64,000 nucleotides of DNA, taken from NCBI RefSeq assembly GCF_037975245.1, contig NC_092577.1:30061898-30125897 (forward strand). The letters are read 5' to 3'. Positions 1 to 33,600 of the stretch are shown here, one piece after another (position 1 is the first letter of the stretch; each line of letters begins with the position of its first letter). The notes under the pieces were generated by a model. The model was given only the letters and a program-made list of their open reading frames with translations. It did no database searches and was not told the DNA's origin. The position numbers were made by a program, and so were the translations under genes. The stretch comes from Apostichopus japonicus (lineage: Eukaryota > Echinodermata > Holothuroidea > Aspidochirotida > Stichopodidae).

Positions 1-103
1 CACACATGGCCAACAACTCCCTTAGGACAGTAGATGATTCCTATCATCATGGATACGTATGCAAAACGAATAAGACTAGTTATACGAACGAATAAGATAA
101 GTT

Positions 104-106
104 ATT

Positions 107-141
<35 letters not shown>

Positions 142-166
142 TTATTATAAATATAAATTTATATAA

Positions 167-223
<57 letters not shown>

Positions 224-290
224 AATATAAATTTATATATATACATAAATATATATATATATACATAAATATATATATATATATATATAC

Positions 291-334
<44 letters not shown>
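104..334. repeat. (TA)n-rich tract
   Basis: TATA dinucleotide runs with ATTTATATAAAT and TACATA interruptions. Confidence 0.97.
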
Positions 335-339
<5 letters not shown>

Positions 340-1859
340 TTCACGATTTTAGAAAAAGTGTCACCAAATGATACGGGTTCTACGTTATTATGTTAATTAA
401 GGAATGATACAAGCTTTGTGACTTTAACACTGAGATATGAAGAGAGCATGACCATTTGTCATCATTTGGCCTAGATACTTGAGAGTTATTATTGATCACA
501 TTCACCAGAGTAGAACCAAGTCATAATCTATAAAGATAGATAAACGAGAAGAAAATAAAACTAGAAATGTCGAGTCTCTGTAAACCTGTAAAGTCGTGTG
601 TCCCAAGACGCGAAATATTTCTGCTGAAACGCACACATGTTCGTATACTTTTATTAGTCAGTCATCGTTATCACACTTCAAAATTTCGGCTTTTGTTTTT
701 CTTTGTTGAATTTTTTTTTTGATGAGCTAGCTCGCGATAGGGATAAAGGGAATTGAATGGGGTACCGCAGCTCTATAAAAAAAAGAGACTTGGAAGTATA
801 TGAGGAAGGCCTTAAGGTGAAACACAAATTTTGTCTTTTCATGGCTTCTCAGCCGTTCCAAGCTTGTTGTAACGTTTGACGGTTAATCTCAGTCGTAAAG
901 CCTACATTCAGTAGGGAATCAAAATTAGATTATAGAACTACCGAACCATGAGGTAAGAAATTTAAAAAAGTTCACATGGCCCTAGATTTTTCAGTATTAG
1001 TCAATTTCTTACAAAATACTCTCAAATATTCCATACAGGTTTCCGTACTTAATTTACTTCGCTTACAACATCCTGTTCCTGAAATGCTCAACACAAGACG
1101 ATTTAAACTATAGTGTGGTTTAAGGCGCTGGTTTTCAAATGTTCCACTTGGTGACTTCAGTTTTCATCTTCACCGTGTTGGCGCCCCCCCCCCCGCAATT
1201 GGAAGGATGGAGGGGAGGGACCTGGGGAAAGGGTCCTCGGAGAGGAGGCATCTCGCACCTAAAGAGGGTCTTAACCTCCACTGTGAATACCAGAGGTGTG
1301 AGGTACTCTCAGGCATATTGTTTCTTCAACCCTGTCTTATATAATAGAGGTGACAGTCATGGAGTGTGAATGAAAGTGCGAGCAGGTCGAAGGTGGGGGG
1401 GGGGGATGGGGGGGGGGTGATAAGCAAACTGTCATGTCCACTTTTACTGTATATTCATATAAATTTTTACTAATGACACAAGACGTATTGTTTTATGTTT
1501 AAACATTTATTACATCGTTTGCAGATTAAGTGTACCACGTGATAAAGATATACGCCACATTCCATCTTACTCGAGTAAAATCCCCACCCCCTGCTTCCCA
1601 TTTCATTTTGAAGCAACTACCATCCCACCATCGCCTTACCTCAATTCAGCAGTTTCACTATTGATAAGTGTGATTAGTTTTGAACTCAGTCGTTGCATTA
1701 AATAGATCATCGCGATGTTCTCAATCTGTCTGATTTTCGTCGTCCAATCAATGACGTACAGGTAACTGTGACATCACCCCCCTTCCCCCCACGCGTGCGG
1801 ACGTTTCAACCCCCTCCTGCTTTTCAAGAACACATCACCGCGGCATTAACATCGCGTAA

Positions 1860-2560
1860 CACATACCTATAGAATAACTACAGCATTCCACAACCTTGTA
1901 GCATAACTATAACATCCCACATCCCTATGTGAAAACCATAGTACCCCACATCCCTATTTCATCACTATATCACCCAACATCCCCATAGCATGATTATATA
2001 ACATCACACATCCCTTTATAATAATTATAGCATTTCACATCCCCATAGAAACACTGTGGCATCAAACATTTTTACAAAATCACTATAGAACTCAACATTA
2101 ATGCGGTGCTGATACATCCAAGATCACTTTTGCATCTTACATTAATATAACATCAGTATAGCATCCCGCATCGCTATAGCAACACTATGGCAAACAAAAC
2201 CCTATTCATGTATCATACAATAGCATATAATATTATAATTAGTATAGCAACACTATTCATTGCACGTCACTATAGCATCCCACATAAGTATACAACACCA
2301 TTATAGCATCTCTCATCGCTATAACAACACTATGCCATCCCACATCACTATAATATATCACAATGCTATATAACATCACAACAAGTCACATGATTACTAT
2401 AGCAACACTAAACAATTCCACATCAGTATAGCATCCCATATTACTATACTATTATAGCACCATTATAGCATACCGCATCGCTATAGCAACACTAAGCAAT
2501 CCCACCGCACTATAGCATTATCATAGCACCTCACGTCACCATTGAACCCTAACGTTAGTG
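1860..2560. repeat. Degenerate tandem repeat rich in CACTATAGCATCCCACATC
   Basis: Words ACTATAGCA, CATCCCACAT and CATCACTATA recur every ~15-25 bp over about 700 bp with many changes, suggesting an old short-unit satellite. No coding signal. Confidence 0.6.
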
Positions 2561-2766
2561 TTTCATGTAACTAAAAATTTACCACATCACGATAGTCCTA
2601 CCATCCCTGTTGAACCATCTGTTTTTACCTCCGTGGTTGAACATAGCACCACTATAGCATTTCACAAACCGCCATCTAATTCCTACAGGTTTTGACTGAG
2701 AAACGGGGTTATCGTGTGTTTTATATGCCGCATGATAATAACGTCATTGTCTGTTTTAGTTTGCGT

Positions 2767-2789
2767 TTTATTGTTAAATATTTTTTATT
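2767..2789 (-). terminator. Candidate polyadenylation signals for the receptor gene
   Basis: Two minus-strand AATAAA hexamers (2772-2767 and 2789-2784) lie about 340-360 nt past the stop codon at 3130. They would give a 3' UTR of ordinary length. Other hexamers occur further on in this AT-rich DNA, so the true site is uncertain. Confidence 0.3.
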
Positions 2790-3050
2790 TACAGTTTACT
2801 CCTTTAACTAGTTATCTACTACCGTTGCACATCGAAAACTAATAAGCACACAATTCAAGTTCTAACACTACTCAATCAACATGGAAAATGCCAAAGAGTA
2901 AAAATTTGTCTATCATGTGTACGTAGCAGATATAGACATCAGTTTTAATAACATAACAATAATACTTTTTGTGACGCTTGTAAGATATAAACTTTCTCGG
3001 AAAAGAAGAAGAAGAAGAAGAAAAAGAGGAGACGAAGAAGGAGAAGGACA

Positions 3051-3129
3051 GAACAGAGGGCTATGTGAATAGAGGGCTCTGTTCCAGAACAGAGGGCTCT
3101 GTTAATAGAGGGCTCTGTTCCAGAACCGA
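3051..3129 (-). repeat. Short tandem/inverted repeat in receptor 3' UTR
   Basis: Four imperfect units built on AACAGAGCCCTCT (mRNA sense) follow the stop codon directly, with period about 17-19 bp. Because units contain both CAGAG and CTCTG they can also pair with each other as hairpins. A (GAA)n tract at 3005-3050 follows. The function is unknown; it lies in the predicted 3' UTR. Confidence 0.6.
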
Positions 3130-24805
<21,676 letters not shown>

Positions 24806-24913
24806 CGCAACCGTATATCTGTTTCAAATTCGCTGGAGCAATTCATGCATCTTTTCGAATCGTTACATATGAATCTGCCAATATAGAATTAACAATTGAC
24901 TTATGACCAAGAG

Positions 24914-24951
24914 CATTTATACGCCTTAAAATTATAACGTCATTTCATTGG
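24914..24951 (-). promoter_or_regulatory. Core promoter: CCAAT, CRE-like and TATA elements
   Basis: On the minus strand, in transcriptional order, there is CCAAT (24951-24947), TGACGT (24942-24937, CRE half-like) and TATAAATG (24921-24914). A start about 25-30 bp below the TATA box, near 24885-24890, would leave roughly 80 nt of 5' UTR before the ATG at 24805. Spacing and order fit a TATA-type RNA polymerase II promoter for the receptor gene. This is motif recognition only. Confidence 0.5.
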
Positions 24952-25740
24952 CTGTTGCTTCCTGCCTGTGTTGGGATGCGTGCTTTGTTATGCTAATTAC
25001 GGCAAGATGATTAGGTCGCTGTTTGTCTCACTTGTCAGGATTCCTATATTATTTAAGTCGTTTTCTGAAGAAAGTAACGATGAATTAAAAAAAATCGTCT
25101 TTGGTGAAAGGAAATGATGTATCACCGGATTTTATGATAACTGTCTTTTGGGTAAAAAAAATTGTGTGTTCCAATATAATTTTTGGATGACACCGATATA
25201 AGAGCCTATTTAGAGAATATGCCTCCATGCCTTTAGGGTAAATTCTATTATAACTTTATGAATAAAATACCCGAACTTCACTTCCCTAGAAAATTCATTA
25301 TTCAAAACTCTTTTGGTCTATTTTTTTTTTGGGGGGGGGGGGGACTTTTTCAAGATTTTGATTTTTCATATGCAATCAAATAAGTAATAAAAATTTACAA
25401 AGTGATCACTGTATTGTACCGGACAAGGCATCCCAAAATAAAGACGCCGGTTTTATTTGCACATTTGTATACATATTTGCCATAAAATGTCGTGACAAAC
25501 ATACATGTAGGTTTGAAATCTCTTCTTACCTTTCTACATGTTTGTGATAAGGTTTGCATTAGCAAATATGCCCCTAAATTCCCAATATGAAATTTATGCA
25601 TAAACTTCCAATATCGCATATTGTTACTTATCAGGGTTAATAATAAATAAGCTGAGACATTGTTCAGAATTAAGTGAACTCGCGAGGTCGTTCCTGGGTG
25701 CCCCACGAAGCGTACTTTTAACCTGGTTACTGATGATGAC

Positions 25741-26030
<290 letters not shown>

Positions 26031-27113
26031 GATGATCGAAGCTTTTATAATCCGTAAGAAAAAAACTCGAAAAAATCAAAACCAAACCCGAACTAATCGA
26101 CTGTATCAACTAATTAGGGGCATGCTAATTACAAAGTAAAGGCTGTGACAGAGAGAAGACATATACCTGATAGATAAAGAAAATCACGAAATATTTCCTT
26201 AACCTGGAGAAAGGGTCTAATTGCTTCACAGCCATGTAAAGAATACCAAAATCTAGACTCTTTACAAGGAGTTTGAGATTGATGAGCCAATTGAACTAAT
26301 TAATTCCTTGGAGGATATTTGATAAGCCGATTAGCAAATTCAGAGAATTCTATTTTTTTTTTACGCCATTGTTTGGGAAAATCATGTGACTTCCACTTGC
26401 GTGGGTAAAATGCATTCTTTTTGTTTCTAAATCTATTCTTATCCAGGCCTACTAAATCGTTTGCACTTTTGGTTTGGAGTCGTCAATAAATTGAGGTAGA
26501 GAGTGAGAAAACTCGTGCAGAGAACACATGTGTCTTTAATCCACGCAGTCCACGTGACTTCACGGCACGGGTATGTCACGAGTATCATCAAATTATCACC
26601 GGTTGGCGGAGGATGATACGGAAAGCTTATTGCTGCCACACATTCATTATATGTGTGATGTGATTACCCTAGTTGTAATTAAAAGATTTGGAAAGAGCAG
26701 CGATTGTTTTAGTGATTCTAGTTCACACGGATTGCACATTGCTTTGATAACTTGTCGTATACTAAAGATCCTACTTAATTAGCGGTTCACACGTAAGTAT
26801 ACAGTCAGTCCACATGCGTTGTGATATTCTCAATACTTTTAACTCATCAGCATTGAGCCCTTAATTTTGAGCGTGCTGAACTTGTTTTTTGTTTAAAGTT
26901 CAGAAGATACTCGCAGACGTTGAGGAGTGTTCAGTAACACAATATAAAGTCTCAATGAGTAAAGAAAAGAATGTTAAGGGACTTAGGAGAGGGAAGGGGG
27001 GGGGGTGGAGAATACTTGTTGCAAGTGAGTGACCATTTATATTTGTCATCTTGCATATTTGGGAATGAAAATACTGGCGACCTTTAAGACCAGGTGCACC
27101 TGTTCACCTTTAC

Positions 27114-27126
27114 TGACCTTTGACCT
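27114..27126 (-). promoter_or_regulatory. Perfect DR1 nuclear-receptor element
   Basis: TGACCTTTGACCT on plus equals AGGTCA-A-AGGTCA on minus, the consensus for RXR/PPAR/HNF4-type dimers. It lies about 2.2 kb upstream of the receptor promoter and 3.3 kb upstream of snrnp48. Similar TTTGACCT words at 50410 and 57260 occur in interspersed repeats, so it may be repeat-derived. Confidence 0.4.
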
Positions 27127-30100
27127 TCAAACAACAATATTGGGTTCTACTTTATTGACTTGGACTATTGTACAAGATATGACGTTTAGTTAAGTTTTGA
27201 TTACGGTTAATTGGTTGTAACGTTAATTTTACAAAGTTTCATGATGTGAACTATTAACCTTTGAACTCTGTGAAAAAAATAGCAGTGTTTTAATTTCCTC
27301 AGGTTAAGGTGGTCAAATTGACCTGCATGCAGTTAAGTATGCCATTTACACATGGATTGCTTGGGAATTGGGACTTTCATGAAGAACAATAACATCCTTT
27401 GTATTCACTAAAACGGATCAATATAACAAGTATGACCTATACCATCATCGGCACCATGTAGGCTACTTTTTGTGGTTATGCATGCCGGCTATACGCACAA
27501 GCCATATCGGCTACGTCCACACAAAGGCCGGACACGTGTGTGCCATATCTCACCATTTGTATTCAATTTGCCTTTTTGCCAAGGAAAATAAATCGATAAA
27601 AATGACGAAACTAAATGGCATATTGAGGAACACTACGGCCAGGAACGGCCTACATGGTTGGAATGTAATGGTGCCAACAATAAATTGTTCATTTATTTGA
27701 CCTAGTTCCTATTTTGAAACACTGCGAACGGTATGGTAAAAATGATGCTGCCACGGTAATATTAAATATGCCTTTTCATCCTCCCTGCATCCTTACCAAT
27801 TCTACCCAGTACCCACCAAACCAACATCATTCCCATTGTCACAGTTCCCTGATCCTCCTCTGAACCCACTCCCTTCCCACATGGAGTAGCCTGTCCAACC
27901 ATGTTTTTACCTCCATGGTCCAACCAACCATACATCTATGCATCTCCAGCAAACTTAGCTGTTCAAGTCTAGCTTATAATTGTACCTAACATTGGCATGC
28001 GGGATTCAGGGCGCCGATTCGAATTCAAGATTTATTGAGAATTCAAGGTTTGTAATGAAGGGTACTGTAAACGCAGGAGTCAAGTAATCCGGCCACAAAT
28101 TCACTCAAGAAGTAACGTTGTAATTTAATGTGCCATATTATTAGCCATTCTTACATTTGCTTAGGAGAGACCTAAATTCGTGATGTCGTTCGTTAAGGAA
28201 TAGTAGGCCTACACTACAGCCTACATTGGATAATTCAGTAGGCTACAGTAGGCTGAGGCCTAGCCTACTTTAGGTTGCTCTCCTCATTCACGTGGGCTCT
28301 CAACTTTTGTCACACATTGTCAGTATTTACTAGTAAAAGACCACATATAATGAAGGCTAGAAGGAGAAACCCCTGCCTTATTATCTTCTGAACATTAATC
28401 GGAAAAAGATGGCTTGTAATAAGCTGGTTCTCCACACGGATAGGGTCTCAAATAAGCTACTGTGATTTGTAAAGTGTAACAGTGTAATGACTAATTTAAG
28501 GCCTCCTGATCCTTCGGTCTCTAAATTAACTAGACTAATATAGTGAAGGCTTCGTAATTGACGCACCACCGTAGATATTCCTAGATATCACCATGGCAAC
28601 CATACTGCAGGCAACCTATTAACCTAAAGTATTTGTACAGTATAGTCAGTATTGCCAAGTTCGGCATACTGCGAAGTTCGGACACCCTAAGAAATACACG
28701 ATTTCACCATGAAAACCTACAGGAAGAGCCAAATTTCACCAAAAGTACGAAGCTACAGTTATTTTCTCTCCAAAATGACCCGTGTGCAAGAAAGTACTTA
28801 CATATTTGTCAATAAAATGACGGAGATCTATGAAGTCTGTTATAATTACTGAAAGAGCAACTGCGCCACCAATTTTATCACCAGCGCCACACTGTGGGTT
28901 GCGTGTCCGAACTTCGCAATACTCTATCAAAGAAATACCAGTTCCACAATCACGAAGAATTTTCTTGGAATACAACGTGAAAACAGTTTGCAGGAAATAA
29001 AGTTTGCCCGTGTATCGTAATATAACACAATTCTCCCACCATATCAAGTATATTTTCAGGTGATTTAGACCACAAGATATAGTTTTGGGGTGTTTTAAGG
29101 CTTAGGTGTCCGAACTTCGAAGTAACCATGTACCTTAGCAGAGATACGTTACTTATGTATGAATCTGTTTCAGGTACAGTATGTTCTATTTGCCAACAAA
29201 ATTTTGGTTCATTTTAAAGCTTTTACACTCCCCCCTGTGTTGCAATTTTTTTTTTTTGCTTCTACAAAACTTATTCTTTAAAAATAACCAAAATTCCTCA
29301 AGATGATTCCACTACTCCCTCTGCTACATCTAGGCATGCATAGAGAGGATCAGAGCATGGCAAACAGCGTACAACTACAAAGTCAATGGATACACCCACA
29401 CAGTAAGCTCATGGAAAAATGTGTCAATTACTGGGTATTAACTGACTTTTCACATCTGAAAATCGCATGCAGGTGTGTTTTGGGGTTTTCCTTAATAGAT
29501 ATCGTTCATCAAATCCTTACGAGTCAATAACTAGATTATTGCATTCCACACAGCTCAAATGTTAGGTTCCTTTGGAACGTACTGCAGATGTTAATACTGT
29601 ATAGCATGGTGGGCTCATAATTGACACACTTAAGGATTTGATCAACGATATCTATCAAGGAAAAATCGAAATCACTCGACTATGTGTTTTTCATGTGTAG
29701 TTCCTCAGAAATGTTATGATCTCAAAATATTTAAGGTTCTGTGCTTATGCATCGTACAATTGAGCAGAATTTGACCACAAAATGTCTGCCGTGTCGAGTT
29801 CTTTCATACCCCTAAATTGACACATTCGTTGTAAAGCTAACTGTAGTGTAGGCCTTAGTATACATCCATTGACTTAAGATGCTGTTTGCTATGCTCTGAG
29901 CCTCTAAGCTCAGACTGGTCAGGTTCCAGAGAGCAGTGTTATCATATTGAGGTAATGTTGGTTATTTTTAGGGAGTAAGATTTCCAAATGCCCAAAAAAT
30001 GTGCAAAACTGGTGGGAGGGTGTTAAAAGCATAAAAAATATCACAATTTGGTCAGCAGATAGCTGAAATGGATTCAAACTCATGAAATGTGTCATTCTGC

Positions 30101-30206
30101 TTTGCTGCAAAAAGTTTAGGTGGCCTGCTGTATCGTTGCTAGTAATAATTGAAGGTGCGTCAATTAAGGGGGTGCGTCAATTATGAAGCCTTTACTATAC
30201 TGTATA

Positions 30207-30257
30207 TACTGTACTGCAAATAGCCTGTGTACTACCCATGCTATTTGCAGTACAGTA
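30207..30257. repeat. Inverted repeat upstream of snrnp48
   Basis: TACTGTACTGCAAATAG and CTATTTGCAGTACAGTA form 17-bp perfect arms with a ~17-nt loop, about 190-240 bp upstream of the snrnp48 ATG. Confidence 0.7.
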
Positions 30258-30420
30258 GATACAGTACTAGGCAGTTTGCTAACAGCTTTTTTCTATCTCT
30301 CTCTCTCTCTCTCGCTCTGAAACGCTACATTTTAAGTGACAGTTCGATATCAAGTTTCTTAAGGAACTATAATAGAATGAGCTTGTCAATTTTGTATTGC
30401 TACACAGAAGACGTACAGCT

Positions 30421-30432
30421 ATGAAAGTCTGA
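30421..30432 (+). promoter_or_regulatory. Minimal upstream ORF before snrnp48 start
   Basis: ATG AAA GTC TGA lies 16 nt upstream of the snrnp48 ATG at 30449. If the transcript starts upstream of it, this three-codon uORF would be scanned first. No TATA box is evident; a CT-rich run at 30297-30318 lies about 130 bp upstream of the start. Confidence 0.35.
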
Positions 30433-30448
30433 CAATCCTTTGCACAAC

Positions 30449-30601
30449 ATGGAGGATCTTGGGGAACAAATTCCCGGAAGGGATAACTCGTCTGCTCACC
30501 GTCAGGAGTTTCTTTCGGAACTTGATGAATTCAGAAGTAGTAGCGAGGAGCGCTTTAATGGAATCCTTGCCAGGCTGGGTTGGACAAAACAAAGTTTACA
30601 G
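30449..30601 (+). CDS. snrnp48: snrnp48 exon 1: start codon and N-terminal helix
   Basis: The ATG at 30449 is in good context (aacATGg). The 51 codons begin MEDLGEQIPGRDNSSAHRQE and end ARLGWTKQSLQ at a phase-0 donor (CAG/gtacat). The LDEFRSSSEERF...LGW segment parallels the LNEF...SLGW segment of vertebrate SNRNP48. The in-frame TTG three codons earlier is not needed. The donor is followed by a 9 kb intron. Confidence 0.85.
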
Positions 30602-33600
30602 GTACATCAACTTGTTATCCTTCAGCAATGGCCCCAGATTTTATCTGGCTAAATTTTGCTGAAAGTTTTGCAAAAGTACCGTAGGTACAAGGTACTGTAT
30701 TTCCTTTGGGAGGTGTTGACTCTCCAAACAATTCACAGATACTGAGTAGAGTGTATTCAATAACAATCATAATAATAATAATAATAATAATCACTAGTCT
30801 TATATAGCGCAGACGCCAACCAAAGTTGTTCAATGCCCCTTACGGGTGCTAAAGGTTCAAAAACCAATAGCGTTGAGAGAAAATGGAGAAGCTCTAAGAC
30901 AGCGCCTAAATAATAATAGAATCCAAAGTTCAACCGGGAGGGAGTTCCATAAACATGGTGCAGCATTCAGAAATAATTTCCCAGTAAATGGGAAGTGCTG
31001 TTAGGGCTACAGCAGAATGCTTGTCGATGATTGAATCATGACTGGCCATTATTTTGATTTCTGGCGTATTTGAGATACAGTAATATAGTACCAATCACTA
31101 CGGTATTAACTTTGAGGCAGTACGGTTACCGAGTCAAGGTGGTACTTAACGATTAATATTTGGCCAGATCAACTTGATTTCGTTTGTCACATTACGTTAT
31201 TGTTATTGATCAGATATAAAGTCCAATGGATAGTGATCAGCGTAACGTCACCTGGACATATTGCTGTTCAACGGTATTTTGTTTGGCTTTCTGTCAGAAT
31301 GTTCTGTCATTCATTTTGAAGTATTCAACTGGTTGATTACATTCCAAATTTAGTAATTTACCATAGTTCCTAAGTGGTCTGGTAACATGAGAATAACCTT
31401 CAGGCTGGTGTTGAAAGTCATTTCATTTTGAAGGTATGGCTAGGAAAGGAAGGAAATGCCACTTTTCTTTTTCGTGAAAAAAGGGGATGCTGGAGCGGGG
31501 GAAGGGGGGAGGCTGAGGAATGGCACCCATGTTTGGCACTGTATATAAACATCTCACAAGTTACAGGCCTGACACAAGTATTGTGCCCTCTTTAAATTTG
31601 TTGGGTTTTCTCGATAACTCAGAATTCCTTGCTCCGGGTCTTAAGGAGAAGCCAAGTTATATTGATTTGTATTACTTTCCATCCTAGCCTTCTGAATGCA
31701 ACTTACAGTAATTAGCAAAGGCATGGGGTCTAACCTAACATTCAGATCATATGCTGGATATTACAGTTAGGTCTAGACCTACTAGTGTATATAACAAAAT
31801 GAAGAGTGTGTTGGGTAAATCTTGTTCGGCATAAATCAGATATTGGTGAAAACCAGAGCTTCTGTAAGGCTTGCCTTGTTCCTGGTGGATTGTGGATTTC
31901 GTGGATTGTCCGGAGTAGTGGATTGTCCGGAGTAGTCCCCCCCCCCCCCTTACAACACATCAATGATACAGAGTTCGGAGGGACAAACGTATTGCAAGAG
32001 TTCTGATCGTTTGGCCTTCTATAATGGTAACCTGTACCGTATCATTTAATAGGCCCTCATTAGACTGGGTACTGTAGGCTACTGTACAGTACAAATACAT
32101 GCATACTGTACTAGCCATAAAGCAGGCTTTGGTCTTGAGAAAGTCTGGCATTTTTTAATTTGCCATGTTTCATGCAGCCATGGTATAATTATTTCCAAAA
32201 CAATTTCCAAGTTCTGGACAACCAAATTTGCTGAACATTGGGACGACCCTAACATACAGTAAGACCTGGCTGTCCGAGGGACAACCAGACACAAAGAGCA
32301 ACAAATGCTGCAGAAGCTCAGCGAAGCTTCTATTTGAGAAACTTGTTTGGATTGGCAATATTTCTGAGCAGTTTACCCATTTCTTTGTGCAGACAAAACA
32401 TGGGACATTTAAGCGGGATAATGGTGTCATTTCCTTTCCTCCCATCTCCCTTTTTCCTTGCCTTAATATGCTCCTTCGTAGCAGACATAAAAGCAGGTGG
32501 AAAGAAAAGGAGAAAGAAACGTAGTCTTGACAGTTACAAGTAGAGCATATATACCAAACACTCGTCTAGGATAAAACTTTTCTTAAAGGTCATATCGTAT
32601 TAATTGTCATGATCATGGCATGGCAGATATGATCAATAACCAGTGTTTCCATATGTCCAGAAATCAATTTCCCTAAATGACCCCACAGCAGTGGCGTAGC
32701 TACGGGGGGGCCAGGGGGGGCCGAGGCCCCCCATGAAATCGGCTGGCCCCCCCACTGGCCCCCCCACTGGGAATGGGGTAAAAAAAAATGTTGTAAAAAA
32801 AAAATAAGTGCGATTCACTAATATTTTTTGTTCAATAATTTGGGAAATAGAGTTACACAATTTTCTCGTCTGCATCTGGTAGAATAAGAATAATACAATA
32901 TCTGTAGTAATCATGAGAATGGTCACACAGCATGGCATGGCAATGGTCGATGCGACGATTGCGACCATACACCACGAACCTTGTTGTGCTGCGCGATATC
33001 GATATCTGCTGAATATGTTCAGTGCTTCCACCTAGCGCAACAATCTATCAAAAGATTGGCACCGTTTGTACTGAGCCGAGGTATCAGGTATTCATATATT
33101 GCCTCGAGTCAAATAAATATATGCAGGTGCGGATCCAGGGGGTCCGGGGGGTCCGGACCCCCCCCCTGCTCTTGGCCAAAAAAAAAAGAGAAAAAAAAGA
33201 GAGAGAAAAAAATAATTAAATTAAACGCCAATTTTAAACATGTAGGACGTCAGAAAAGCGGTTATCCTCACAAGTCAGCCAGGTGTGTCTTTTCCGTCAA
33301 ATGAACTATAGTGTGCACGCGTGCTACACGTGCCAAAAATGTCTTATAATCTCAATTTTCAGACAGAAAAGTTTCAAAATTGATGTGGTGTTCAAATTTT
33401 TTTGGGCGGTGAGGTTACAGAGCGGTAGGCTGCTAGGATGCGCTAACGAATTTTTCATGAGCAAACCCCTCACCCTTCCAAAATCCTGGATCCGGCCCTG
33501 CATCAAACAGTGGTGACGGAACGGGAGGGGATTGGGGGCTAAAGGCATTATGATTTTTGTATCATCTCAACTCATCTGATATGTAATACCATATTTCATA

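Larger units (their letters stand above)
1..2766. other. Left edge: no gene recognised
   Basis: It holds a (TA)n tract, poly-C/poly-G runs near 1187, 1396 and 1785, and the degenerate CACTATAGCATCCCACATC repeat. The 76-codon plus frame at 1139-1369 shows no domain or splice context. Confidence 0.6.
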
